24,929 nt of DNA from an uncultured Faecalibacterium sp. GTDB taxonomy: Bacteria > Bacillota > Clostridia > Oscillospirales > Ruminococcaceae. A program made the position numbers and the translations under genes. The notes beneath the pieces are model-generated. The model was given only the letters and a program-made list of their open reading frames with translations. It searched no databases and was not told where the DNA came from. Shown in pieces: positions 1-6,477 of this stretch (its first letter is position 1; every line of letters starts with the position of its first letter). The stretch lies in the NCBI GenBank assembly GCA_934525735.1, contig CAKSZM010000022.1, positions 1 through 24,929 on the forward strand, given 5' to 3'.

Positions 1-296
1 AAGTAGTCGCTGCCGTAGAAGATGCCGCCGTTGGGGTCGGCACCCAGCCAGTGCAGATCCTCGATGATGCTGTTGACGTACTCCTCACCCTCGCGGGCAG
101 GGTTGGTGTCGTCCAGACGCAGGTTGAACTTGCCGCCGTACTGGTTGGCAATGGACCAGTTGATGTAGATGGCCTTGGCGCTGCCGATGTGCAGGTAGCC
201 GTTCGGCTCGGGCGGGAAGCGGGTATGGATCTCGCGGATCTGCCCCTCGGCCAGATCGGCGTCGATGATGTCGGTCAGAAAGTTTTTATCTGCCAT
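1..296 (-). CDS. glnS: Glutaminyl-tRNA synthetase, N-terminal part (runs off window)
   Basis: Charges tRNA-Gln with glutamine in the cytoplasm. The reverse strand reads MADKNFLTDIIDADL and then the class I synthetase signature FPPEPNGYLHIGSAKA, with the HIGH-type motif present as HIGS (residues about 32-35). It is followed by LRLDDTNP, which binds ATP/amino acid in the Gln/Glu enzymes. The FPPEPNGYLHIG form is characteristic of GlnRS rather than GluRS. Only the first 98 codons are inside the window. The start codon at 296 has a strong AGGGGG ribosome site 5-10 bases upstream and a leftward promoter at 349-377. Direct charging by GlnRS, as opposed to the GatCAB route, is known in some Clostridia; whether GatCAB also exists cannot be seen here. 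Confidence 0.93.
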   Translation of the reverse strand, partial: MADKNFLTDIIDADLAEGQIREIHTRFPPEPNGYLHIGSAKAIYINWSIANQYGGKFNLRLDDTNPAREGEEYVNSIIEDLHWLGADPNGGIFYGSDY

Positions 297-314
297 GATT
301 TTTCCCCCTGTCAC

Positions 315-329
315 GGGCACGGTGTGCCC
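315..329 (-). other. Small hairpin in the glnS leader
   Basis: GGGCAC and GTGCCC form a perfect 6-bp inverted repeat with a 3-base loop, between the predicted glnS promoter and its ribosome site. It could shape leader stability or translation. No T-box features (specifier loop, T-box bulge) are visible, so I do not call a T-box. The function is unknown. Confidence 0.35.
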
Positions 330-348
330 ACTTATTCCATAATATCAT

Positions 349-377
349 ATAATACACCATTTTCGGCTCTGCTTCAA
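349..377 (-). promoter_or_regulatory. Predicted sigma-A promoter for glnS
   Basis: Read leftward: -35 TTGAAG (372-377), 17-base spacer, -10 TATTAT (349-354), about 50 bases before the glnS start. The match to consensus is good. It is divergent from the yitT promoter at 468-496. The bases between the two promoters (378-467) hold nothing I can name. Confidence 0.6.
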
Positions 378-467
378 GATGGAGGAAAGAACTTCTGGGG
401 CAAATGCGCATTTTTGCGTGGGATTTTGGCCGGAATTGCTCAATTTCAACAACTTTTGCACTATCCC

Positions 468-496
468 TTGACAGTGCAGAAGAAGGGGAGTATATT
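468..496 (+). promoter_or_regulatory. Predicted strong sigma-A promoter for the YitT gene
   Basis: TTGACA (468-473), a 17-base spacer and TATATT (491-496). The -35 box is perfect and the -10 box has one mismatch. The start codon of the downstream gene is about 50 bases on, with AGGAGG at a normal distance. Confidence 0.78.
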
Positions 497-546
497 TTTG
501 CATGGCATACGGCGGCTTTTGCCGTATTTAGAACAGGAGGAAACCC

Positions 547-1431
547 ATGAACAGTTTAAAAGAAGCGTTCAGCAGGGAAAATCTGCTGAAGAATTTAAAT
601 TTCTTTGGAGAGCTGAACCTCGGTCTGATCCTGACGGCTGTCGGCATCGTCTATTTCAAGAACCCGAACCACTTTGCGTTCGGCGGCACCTCGGGCCTGT
701 CCATCCTGCTGGCAGACCTGTTCCCGAAGATCAATGTGGGCGGATTCATGTGGATCATCAACATGCTCCTTGTGGTGCTGGGCTTTGTTTTTCTGGGCAT
801 CAGGACCATGGGCTGGACGATCTTTTCATCCTTTGCGCTGTCCTTTTACGTCTCCATCTGCGAGTGGCTGTACCCCAGCAACGTGTCCATGAGCGGCGAC
901 GCCATGCTGGATCTGGTGTTCGCGGTGTTCCTGCCTGCTCTGGGCTCGGCCATCGTGTTTGACATCGGCGCGTCCACCGGCGGCACCGACATCGTGGCGC
1001 TGATCCTTGCGAAGTACACCTCCATGGAGATCGGTAGAGCGCTGATGGTCAGCGATATCCTCATCGTGCTGGCCGCCGCATGGCGGTTCGGCATGGGCAC
1101 CGGCCTGTACTGTATCCTGGGCCTGATCGCCAAGAGCTTTGTGGTGGACGGTGCGATCGAAAACATCCGCCTGCGCAAGGTGTGCACCATCATGACGGCC
1201 AACCCCCAGCCCATCCTCGACTTCATCATCAAGGATATGAACCGCTCTGCCACCGTGGAAAAAGCCTACGGTGCCTACACGCACCACGAGCTGAGCGTGC
1301 TGGTCACGGTGCTGACCCGCCGTCAGGCCCTGCAGCTGCGCAACTTCCTGCGCGAGAACGACCCCCAGAGCTTCATTACCATCGTCAATTCCAGCGAGAT
1401 CATCGGCAAGGGCTTCCGCTCCTTCAACTGA
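547..1431 (+). CDS. YitT family membrane protein (DUF161 plus DUF2179)
   Basis: An integral membrane protein of 294 residues, the usual length for the Firmicute YitT/YvjA/YpjC family. The N-terminal two thirds (about residues 20-205) carry several hydrophobic segments with the conserved glycine-rich stretches FAFGGTSGLSILL and GASTGGTDIVALIL that mark the family. The last about 85 residues form the soluble DUF2179 domain (CTIMTANPQPILDFI to IVNSSEIIGKGF). The transport substrate of this family has not been established and I assign none. The start is fixed by AGGAGG 8 bases upstream. It has its own promoter and is followed by a short hairpin terminator, so it is probably monocistronic. Confidence 0.9.
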   Translation: MNSLKEAFSRENLLKNLNFFGELNLGLILTAVGIVYFKNPNHFAFGGTSGLSILLADLFPKINVGGFMWIINMLLVVLGFVFLGIRTMGWTIFSSFALSFYVSICEWLYPSNVSMSGDAMLDLVFAVFLPALGSAIVFDIGASTGGTDIVALILAKYTSMEIGRALMVSDILIVLAAAWRFGMGTGLYCILGLIAKSFVVDGAIENIRLRKVCTIMTANPQPILDFIIKDMNRSATVEKAYGAYTHHELSVLVTVLTRRQALQLRNFLRENDPQSFITIVNSSEIIGKGFRSFN

Positions 1432-1460
1432 TTCACGTTTGCGAGCGGAGCGCAGCAATG

Positions 1461-1480
1461 AAAGCCCCAGTGGGGCTTTT
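1461..1480 (+). terminator. Short intrinsic terminator after the YitT gene
   Basis: AAAGCCCC and GGGGCTTT pair perfectly over 8 bp around a 3-base loop, followed by one further T. The T-run is short, so termination may be partial. The hairpin is the first of several in this interval. Confidence 0.55.
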
Positions 1481-1485
1481 AAGCG

Positions 1486-1530
1486 ACCGAACGGTCTTGC
1501 CGCAGGCAAGATGGAGGGGCCTCGCCCCGA
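1486..1530. other. Cluster of GC-rich hairpins between yitT and tRNA-Pro
   Basis: After the terminator come a palindrome ACCGAACGGT-like core (from 1486), CTTGCC/GGCAAG (1498-1512 area) and GGGGC/GCCCC (1516-1528 area). Three adjacent hairpins in under 50 bases, not coding, suggest a palindromic repeat unit of the kind scattered between bacterial genes. No second copy is visible in this window. Confidence 0.35.
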
Positions 1531-1541
1531 CAAGTTCCGGG

Positions 1542-1570
1542 TTGACGAATCCGCAAAAAAACGATATACT
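1542..1570 (+). promoter_or_regulatory. Predicted sigma-A promoter for tRNA-Pro
   Basis: TTGACG (1542-1547), a 17-base spacer and TATACT (1565-1570). The predicted transcript would begin about 27 bases before the mature tRNA 5' end. Confidence 0.72.
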
Positions 1571-1603
1571 ATTTCTCGGCGGTGCAGCAGTGCCGCCGGA
1601 TGC

Positions 1604-1679
1604 CGGGGTGTTGCGCAGTTGGTAGCGCGCCTGCTTTGGGAGCAGGAGGCCGCGAGTTCGAGTCTCGCCACTCCGACCA
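1604..1679 (+). tRNA. tRNA-Pro (UGG anticodon)
   Basis: A full cloverleaf can be drawn. The acceptor arm is CGGGGTG (1604-1610) with CACTCCG (one G-T pair). The D arm is GCGC/GCGC. The anticodon arm is CCTGC/GCAGG with loop TTTGGGA, giving anticodon TGG at 1637-1639. The T arm includes GAGTTCGAGTCTC. The discriminator A and the CCA end (1677-1679) are encoded in the DNA. It is an isolated tRNA with its own promoter and terminator, and lies next to probable mobile-element debris. Confidence 0.96.
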
Positions 1680-1683
1680 TGAG

Positions 1684-1733
1684 AAAAGCCACGATGAAAC
1701 GTTAAAAGATTGCGTTTCTGTCGTGGCTTTTTT
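1684..1733 (+). terminator. Intrinsic terminator of tRNA-Pro
   Basis: AAAGCCACGA (1685-1694) pairs perfectly with TCGTGGCTTT (1721-1730), extended inside by GAAACG/CGTTTC, and is followed by TTT. A long stem with a T-tract close behind the tRNA makes this a confident call. Confidence 0.85.
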
Positions 1734-1795
1734 GTTACCTTTATGGCCTGATTTTCCTGGAATGAGCCTTATTTTTGCCTTATAAGGCGGAAAAA

Positions 1796-1930
1796 TCAGC
1801 TTTCTGGCGTGTCGGTTCCGCTGTCCTCCGGCACCACCAGCGCGTCAAGGGCTGCAGCGTGCAACTTTGTGATGGTCGCCCTTGAACGGTCAACTTCCCT
1901 GCACACGGCGTCAAATTTCAAGCCTTGCAG
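1796..1930 (-). pseudogene. C-terminal stump of a phage-type HTH/sigma-like regulator
   Basis: Read leftward from about 1930 to the TGA at 1796-1798 this gives about 43 residues, including YLQGLKFDAVCREVDRSR, then ATITKLHAAALDALV and an acidic tail. The layout (RYL-x-GL, a short helix, a turn, S-x-A-T-I/V-x-x-LH-x-x-AL-x-x-L) fits the last helix-turn-helix of sigma-region-4-like regulators common in Gram-positive prophages and integrative elements. No start codon, ribosome site or N-terminal part exists in frame: beyond about 1930 the frame runs into the antisense of a GH1 gene. I read it as a truncated remnant, not a working gene. The assignment to a named family is from memory of the pattern only. 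Confidence 0.5.
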
Positions 1931-2110
1931 ATACCGGTGATCGACCTGATCTCGGAGTCCACCCGCCAGATGTCCAAGCGCTACGGCTTTGTCTATGTCG
2001 ATCTGGACGATGAAGGCCACGGCACCTACAAGCGCTACCGCAAGGACAGCTTCTACTACTACAAGAAGCTGATCGCAGCCAACGGCAATGTGGATGCGGT
2101 GGAGGAATAA
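1925..2110 (+). pseudogene. C-terminal stump of a GH1 6-phospho-beta-glucosidase
   Basis: From about 1934 the frame encodes IDLISESTRQMSKRYG, then FVYVDLDDEGHGT, YKRYRKDSFYYYKKLIAANG and a stop at 2108-2110. This is the hallmark C-terminus of the BglA/AscB-type GH1 enzymes (KRYGFIYVD, a GTLKRYKK-like run and SFxWYKKVI). Normal members are about 470-480 residues; here only about 60 remain. The catalytic glutamates and the whole N-terminal barrel are gone, so it cannot be active. A strong terminator follows at 2138-2178, as expected for the original gene end. It abuts the regulator stump head-on near 1925-1935, which points to a deletion or insertion junction. Confidence 0.8.
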
Positions 2111-2137
2111 CCCCAAGAATCAAATTCTCCTCCCAAA

Positions 2138-2178
2138 GGCCCGCTTTCTGCACAAAAAGCAGAAGGCGGGCCCTTTTT
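2138..2178 (+). terminator. Intrinsic terminator behind the GH1 remnant
   Basis: A 14-bp stem (GGCCCGC plus TTTCTGC against GCAGAAG plus GCGGGCC, with one wobble pair) around a short A-rich loop, followed by CTTTTT. It now insulates the fatty acid operon from upstream transcription. Confidence 0.85.
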
Positions 2179-2229
2179 GCAAGCTTTATTAAAAGGAAGC
2201 AAACTGTGACAGAATTGTAAAAGCTAAAA

Positions 2230-2245
2230 TATTTTAATTAAAATA
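2230..2245. promoter_or_regulatory. 16-bp perfect AT palindrome directly upstream of the fab promoter
   Basis: TATTTTAATTAAAATA is its own reverse complement and ends one base before the -35 box region of the acpP promoter. It could be an operator for a dimeric regulator of lipid synthesis or simply an AT-rich UP element. It does not match the FapR consensus I remember, and no fabT or fapR gene is in the window. Confidence 0.45.
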
Positions 2246-2246
2246 C

Positions 2247-2274
2247 TTGACTTATCCGACGATCCCGGTATAAT
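2247..2274 (+). promoter_or_regulatory. Promoter of the fatty acid synthesis operon
   Basis: TTGACT (2247-2252), a 16-base spacer and a perfect TATAAT (2269-2274). It leads into a leader of about 65-70 bases before acpP. It is the only strong promoter I see ahead of the eleven-gene run. Confidence 0.82.
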
Positions 2275-2347
2275 GGTCGTGTTCCGATTATCTCAAAGAT
2301 TTTAACAAATTAAATAGAAACAAACCAGACAAAAGGAGAACACTGCT

Positions 2348-2575
2348 ATGACGTTTGAAGAAATGAAGAAGATCGTTGTCGATACCCTGAACTGCGATGA
2401 GGACAAGGTGACCATGGAGGCCAGCCTGACCGAAGATCTGGAGGCCGACAGCCTGGACGCTGTGGAGCTGAACATGGCTCTGGAGGATGCCTGCGGTGTG
2501 TCCATCCCGGACGAAGAGCTGGCAAAGCTCAAGACTGTGGGCGACATCTTCAACTACATCACCGCACACGTCTGA
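2348..2575 (+). CDS. acpP: Acyl carrier protein
   Basis: A 75-residue acidic protein that carries growing acyl chains on a phosphopantetheine arm. The arm attaches to Ser35 in the conserved DSLDAVEL motif (residues 34-41). Helix pattern and length match bacterial AcpP, and the charge is strongly negative. AAAGGAG sits 8-14 bases before the ATG. It opens the fatty acid operon, 17 bases before accD, where housekeeping plsX-fab clusters often place it. plsX is not next to it here. Confidence 0.97.
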   Translation: MTFEEMKKIVVDTLNCDEDKVTMEASLTEDLEADSLDAVELNMALEDACGVSIPDEELAKLKTVGDIFNYITAHV

Positions 2576-2592
2576 TCACGGGGCACAGCACA

Positions 2593-3471
2593 ATGAACAG
2601 TATCAGAGACCTGCTGCCCGGCAATCTGCGGGAGCGCACCTTCCAGCTGAAGGCAAAGCGTGATGCGGGCATCGTGTGGAAAGACCCGCAGTTTGTGGAA
2701 TGCAAAAAGTGCGGCCGCCGCGCCACACGCCAGATCTGGATCAAAAGCCAGTATGTCTGCCCCAACTGCGGGGTGCACCTGCCCATCGGCGGATACTACC
2801 GCCTGAGCCTGATCCTGGATCACGGCAGCTTCCGGGAACTGGATGAAGATCTGGCCCCGCAGGATGTGCTGGGCTTTCCGGGCTACCCGGAAAAGCTGGC
2901 CGCCCAGAGCGGCAAGACCGGCCTGAAAGAAGCCGCCGTCACCGCAGTTGGCCGCATCGACGGCATGGCGGTGGTGGCGGCCGTGCTGGACAGCCGCTTT
3001 TTCATGGGCAGCATGAGCACTGCCGTGGGCGAAAAGATCACCCGCGCGGTGGAGTACGCAACCGCAAAGCGTCTGCCGCTGATCATCTTTTCGGCCAGCG
3101 GCGGCGCCCGGATGCAGGAGGGCATCTTCAGCCTGATGCAGATGGCCAAGACCTCGGCGGCCATTGAGCGCTTTTCGGCCAAGGGCGGGCTGTACATCAG
3201 TGTACTGACCCACCCCACCACCGGCGGCGTCACCGCCAGCTTTGCAAGCCTTGGCGATATCATGCTGGCAGAACCCGGCGCGCTGATCGGTTTTGCCGGG
3301 CCGCGCGTCATTGAACAGACCATCGGCGAAAAGCTGCCCTCAGGGTTCCAGCGCAGCGAATTCCAGCTGGAGCACGGCTTTGTGGATCAGGTGGTGCCCC
3401 GCACCGAACTGCGGGACACGCTGGCACAGCTGCTGCGTCTCCACGCCGGACAGGGAAGAAAGTGGGCCTGA
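2593..3471 (+). CDS. accD: Acetyl-CoA carboxylase carboxyltransferase, beta subunit
   Basis: With AccA it transfers the carboxyl group from carboxybiotin on BCCP to acetyl-CoA, making malonyl-CoA. The 292 residues hold the family's N-terminal zinc ribbon (C37-x2-C40 and C56-PN-C59) and a crotonase-like carboxyltransferase core with [12 protein letters not shown] (166-177) and the [19 protein letters not shown] stretch. Length fits the about 290-300 residue family. The ribosome site is weak (GGGG about 9 bases upstream), so it may be translated partly by coupling to acpP. Only 3 bases separate it from accA, as expected for subunits made in equal amounts. Confidence 0.96.
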   Translation: MNSIRDLLPGNLRERTFQLKAKRDAGIVWKDPQFVECKKCGRRATRQIWIKSQYVCPNCGVHLPIGGYYRLSLILDHGSFRELDEDLAPQDVLGFPGYPEKLAAQSGKTGLKEAAVTAVGRIDGMAVVAAVLDSRFFMGSMSTAVGEKITRAVEYATAKRLPLIIFSASGGARMQEGIFSLMQMAKTSAAIERFSAKGGLYISVLTHPTTGGVTASFASLGDIMLAEPGALIGFAGPRVIEQTIGEKLPSGFQRSEFQLEHGFVDQVVPRTELRDTLAQLLRLHAGQGRKWA

Positions 3472-3474
3472 CCT

Positions 3475-4434
3475 ATGATCAAAGACATTTTGAAAGAACT
3501 GGAACCGCTGGATGCAAAGATCGCCGCCCTGCGCGGCGACCCGGCGGACGAGGATATGACCGCCGTTACCGCCCATGCAGCCGAGCTGGCAGAGCTTTCT
3601 GCGCAGGAGGACGCCATTCTGGCCGGTGCCGGTGCACTGACCGCTGAGGACCGGGTCTTTCTGGCCCGCCACCCGGACCGCCCGCACATCGATGAGATCG
3701 TGGACGCACTGTTCACTGATTTCTTTGAGCAGCGCGGCGACCGCCAGTGCAAAGAAGATGCCGCCATTCTGGGCGGTGTGGCGCTGTTCCACGGCATGCC
3801 GGTGACGGTCATCGGTCACCGCAAGGGCACTACGCTGGAAGAAAACCTCCGCTGCAATTTCGGCATGCCGGGGCCGGAGGGCTACCGCAAGGCCCTGCGC
3901 CTGATGAAGCAGGCCGAAAAGTTCGGCCGTCCCATCCTCACCTTCATCGACACGCCGGGTGCATACCCCGGCAAGGATGCCGAGGAGCGCGGGCAGGGCG
4001 AGGCCATTGCCCGCAACCTGATGGAAATGAGCGGCTTGACCGTGCCGGTCATTGCCGTCGTCACCGGCGAAGGCTCCTCCGGCGGTGCGCTGGCGCTGGG
4101 TGTGTCAAACCGCATCCTCATGCTGGAAAACGCCGTGTATTCGGTGCTCAGCCCCGAGGGCTTTGCCAGCATCCTGTGGAAGGATTCTTCCCGCAGCGGC
4201 GAAGCCTGCGAGATCATGAAGCTGACCGCACAGGACCTGTACCGGGACGGCATCGTGGAGCAGGTGATCCCTGAGCCGGTGGGCGGCGCACAGCGCGGCC
4301 ATGCGGCTCTGTTTGAAAGTCTGGACGCCGCCCTGCGACAGCACCTGAAAGAGCTGTGCCGCCTGAGCGGAAAGCAGCTGGCCGACCAGCGCTACCAGAA
4401 GTTCCGCCAGATCGGAGAAATGAGGAAAGCATGA
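3475..4434 (+). CDS. accA: Acetyl-CoA carboxylase carboxyltransferase, alpha subunit
   Basis: Partner of AccD in the alpha2beta2 carboxyltransferase that makes malonyl-CoA. The 319 residues equal the length of the E. coli protein. The helical N-terminal arm (1-60) is followed by the crotonase-fold core with FIDTPGAYPG (157-166) and the oxyanion-hole glycines in GEGSSGGALALG (198-209). The biotin carrier (accB) and biotin carboxylase (accC), which finish the enzyme and often sit between fabF and accD in Clostridia, are not in this operon and must be elsewhere. The stop overlaps the fabH start (ATGA at 4431-4434). Confidence 0.97.
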   Translation: MIKDILKELEPLDAKIAALRGDPADEDMTAVTAHAAELAELSAQEDAILAGAGALTAEDRVFLARHPDRPHIDEIVDALFTDFFEQRGDRQCKEDAAILGGVALFHGMPVTVIGHRKGTTLEENLRCNFGMPGPEGYRKALRLMKQAEKFGRPILTFIDTPGAYPGKDAEERGQGEAIARNLMEMSGLTVPVIAVVTGEGSSGGALALGVSNRILMLENAVYSVLSPEGFASILWKDSSRSGEACEIMKLTAQDLYRDGIVEQVIPEPVGGAQRGHAALFESLDAALRQHLKELCRLSGKQLADQRYQKFRQIGEMRKA

Positions 4435-5381
4435 ACGGCTTGCGTCTGATCGCCACCGGCGGGGCACTGCCCGGCCGCACGGTCACAAACGAAGATCTCA
4501 GCCGGGTGGTGGACACCAGCGACGAGTGGATCACCACCCGCACCGGCATCCGCGCCCGGCACTGGTGCACAGACGGCGAGAATGCCGCCACCCTCGCCAT
4601 TGCCGCCGCCCGGCAGGCGCTGCAGCGCAGCGGCCTTGCCCCGGCGGACATCGGCTGCTGTGTCTGCGCCACGTTGTCGGCTCCGGACGCCACGCCAAGC
4701 GTGGCCTGTCAGGTACAGGCGGCACTGGGTCTGCCGGAAAACCGTCCGGCGCTGGACGTGAACGCGGCCTGCTCCGGCTTTCTGTATGGAACGGCTGTGG
4801 CCCGCGGCCTGCTGGCGACTCTGGGCGGGAAGTATGCATTGGTGGTGGGCTGCGAAGCCCTTTCCCGTCTGATGGACCCCGCCGACCGCTCCACCTGTGT
4901 GCTGTTCGGCGACGGAGCCGGTGCGGCGGTGTTTGAGCTGACCGCCGACCCCGTGCCCTTTGCCCTCACGCTGGGGGCGCGGGGCAGCGATGCCATCCAT
5001 GCGGGCGGGCCGAGCCGCGCAGGCTCTGCGCCCATCACGATGGACGGCAGGGCAGTGTTCCGCTTTGCAGTGGACGCCCTGCCCAAGTGCCTGAACGCTG
5101 TGCTGACCGAGACCGGCAAAACGCTGGACGAGCTGGACTGGGTGGTCTGCCATCAGGCCAACAGCCGCATCATCGACCACTGCGTCCGGGCGCTGAAAGC
5201 CGACCCGGCAAAATTCTACAAGAATATGGAACGCCACGGCAACACCAGCGCCGCCAGCATCCCGGCGGCTCTCAACGAGCTGGCCGAGAGCGGGCAGCTG
5301 CAGCCGGGGCAGACCCTCGCCTGCATCGGCTTTGGCGGAGGTCTGACCTGGGGCGGAATGATCGTGGAATATAAAAAGTAA
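4431..5381 (+). CDS. fabH: 3-oxoacyl-ACP synthase III (KAS III)
   Basis: Starts each fatty acid chain by condensing acetyl-CoA (or a short branched acyl-CoA) with malonyl-ACP. The chosen start at 4431 gives 316 residues, the normal size, and overlaps the accA stop by ATGA. An upstream in-frame ATG at 4356 would add residues that belong to the accA reading region and are unlike FabH. Catalytic residues are all visible: Cys114 in NAACSGF, His241 in CHQAN and Asn271 in ERHGNTSAAS. The DEWITTRTGI motif (31-40) and the C-terminal GFGGGLTWGG loop are present. It is followed by a 160-base gap that holds structured repeat A, the only large gap in the operon. Confidence 0.97.
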   Translation: MNGLRLIATGGALPGRTVTNEDLSRVVDTSDEWITTRTGIRARHWCTDGENAATLAIAAARQALQRSGLAPADIGCCVCATLSAPDATPSVACQVQAALGLPENRPALDVNAACSGFLYGTAVARGLLATLGGKYALVVGCEALSRLMDPADRSTCVLFGDGAGAAVFELTADPVPFALTLGARGSDAIHAGGPSRAGSAPITMDGRAVFRFAVDALPKCLNAVLTETGKTLDELDWVVCHQANSRIIDHCVRALKADPAKFYKNMERHGNTSAASIPAALNELAESGQLQPGQTLACIGFGGGLTWGGMIVEYKK

Positions 5382-5393
5382 ATAGATGCATCT

Positions 5394-5519
5394 GCCCGGA
5401 GGGCGGGAGTTTCTCTGAGGACCGTCCGCTGGGGTGGGACCCTGTTGCCCGTAGGGCAATAGGGCGGGCGATGGAATGGCCCGATTCGTGTCCGAGGAGA
5501 AAGCTCCCGCACGCCGGGC
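5394..5519 (+). repeat. Structured repeat, copy A (between fabH and fabK)
   Basis: A non-coding element of about 126 bases whose ends pair. The outer stem is GCCCGG (5394-5399) with CCGGGC (5514-5519). The inner stem joins CGGGAG-TTTCTC (5404-5415) to GAGAAA-G-CTCCCG (to 5509). An apical hairpin TTGCCC/GGGCAA sits in the middle. A second copy lies at 11764-11876. The left 25 bases differ at one position between copies and the right 27 bases at three, while the middle differs in sequence and length but can still fold. This is typical of a mobile or RNA-structured repeat. It lies inside the fatty acid operon and would be part of its mRNA, where it could act as a processing, stability or attenuation element. 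No family name is assigned. Confidence 0.75.
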
Positions 5520-5541
5520 TTGCCTGATGGGAAAATAAGAT

Positions 5542-6477
5542 ATGAAACTTTTGAACGAACTTCTGGGGACGAAGTACCCCATCATTCAGGGCGGCATGGC
5601 CAACATCGCCACCGGCGAGTTTGCAGCCGCCTGCTCCAACGCGGGAGCGCTGGGCATCATCGGCGCGGGCGGCATGAACGCCGACACCCTGCGCGAGAAT
5701 ATCCGCCGCTGTAAACAGCTCACCGACAAGCCCTTCGGCGTGAACATCATGCTGATGCACCCGCAGGCCGACGAATTTGCACAGATCGTTGTGGACGAGG
5801 GCGTGCAGGTGGTCACCACCGGTGCGGGCAACCCTGGCAAATATGTGCCCATGTGGAAAGCCGCCGGCATCAAGGTCATCCCCGTGGTGGCCGCTGCCGT
5901 GCTGGCAAAGCATCTGGAGCCGCTGGGCATCGACGCCGTCATCGCCGAGGGCACCGAGAGCGGCGGCCATGTGGGCGAGATGACCACCATGGCGCTGGTG
6001 CCGCAGGTCGTGGATGCCGTAAAGGTGCCCGTCATCGCGGCGGGCGGCGTCGCCGACGGCCGTCAGCTGGCTGCTGCGCTGGCCCTGGGCGCCTGCGGCG
6101 TACAGGTGGGCACCTGCCTGCTGGCAAGCGAAGAATGCCCCATCCATGCAAACTATAAAGCCGCCCTGCTCAAGGCTAAGGACAGCGACACCATCGTCAC
6201 CGGCCGCAGCGTCGGCGCACCGGTGCGTGTGCTGAAAAACCGCATGAGCCGCGAGTATGTCCGGCAGGAAAAGGCCGGTGCCGACAAGATGGAGCTGGAA
6301 AAATACACCCTCGGCAGCCTGCGCCGTGCTGTCTTTGAGGGCAACACCACCACCGGCAGCCTGATGGCCGGTCAGGTGGCCGGGATGCTCCACGAGGTGC
6401 GCCCCGTGGCCGAGATCCTGGCTGACCTGTGGGACGGCGGGAGGCAGCGCATCGCCGCGCTGAACGAGCTATGCTGA
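5542..6477 (+). CDS. fabK: Enoyl-ACP reductase II (FMN-dependent, FabK)
   Basis: Carries out the last reduction of each elongation cycle, trans-2-enoyl-ACP to acyl-ACP, with FMN and NAD(P)H. The 311 residues match FabK. A TIM-barrel begins with the FMN-contact stretch YPIIQGGMANIA. The catalytic His143 lies in AEGTESGGHVG, and the phosphate-binding part PVIAAGGVADGRQ (163-175) and GACGVQVGT follow, with SEEC close behind as in streptococcal FabK. No FabI, FabL or FabV is present, so this is presumably the main enoyl reductase, which would give natural triclosan resistance as known for FabK. The ribosome site is weak (GGGA 10-13 bases upstream) and lies just behind repeat A. Confidence 0.95.
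   Translation: MKLLNELLGTKYPIIQGGMANIATGEFAAACSNAGALGIIGAGGMNADTLRENIRRCKQLTDKPFGVNIMLMHPQADEFAQIVVDEGVQVVTTGAGNPGKYVPMWKAAGIKVIPVVAAAVLAKHLEPLGIDAVIAEGTESGGHVGEMTTMALVPQVVDAVKVPVIAAGGVADGRQLAAALALGACGVQVGTCLLASEECPIHANYKAALLKAKDSDTIVTGRSVGAPVRVLKNRMSREYVRQEKAGADKMELEKYTLGSLRRAVFEGNTTTGSLMAGQVAGMLHEVRPVAEILADLWDGGRQRIAALNELC

Noticed and set aside
297..467. T-box riboswitch ahead of glnS
   Set aside because: Only a 6-bp hairpin is visible; there is no T-box sequence, specifier loop or terminator, and the leader is about 40-50 bases.
826..1692. Long minus-strand ORF of 288 codons across yitT and tRNA-Pro
   Set aside because: It is antisense to a clear YitT gene and runs through a tRNA; its His/Ala/Gly-rich composition is that of a shadow frame.
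1680..1935. Duplicate of the tRNA-Pro 3' end as an attachment site
   Set aside because: I looked for a second copy of the tRNA end near the stump junction and found none, so no att pair can be claimed from this window.
2283..2310. Possible FabT-like operator (GATTATC near AAA) in the acpP leader
   Set aside because: Only a few bases match the remembered FabT palindrome, and the arms do not pair; too weak to call.
5394..5519. CRISPR, riboswitch or IS interpretation of repeat A
   Set aside because: There is no spacer array, no recognisable ligand core I can name and no transposase. The copy at 11764 sits in an unrelated position and orientation to its genes, so a simple cis-riboswitch is unlikely.
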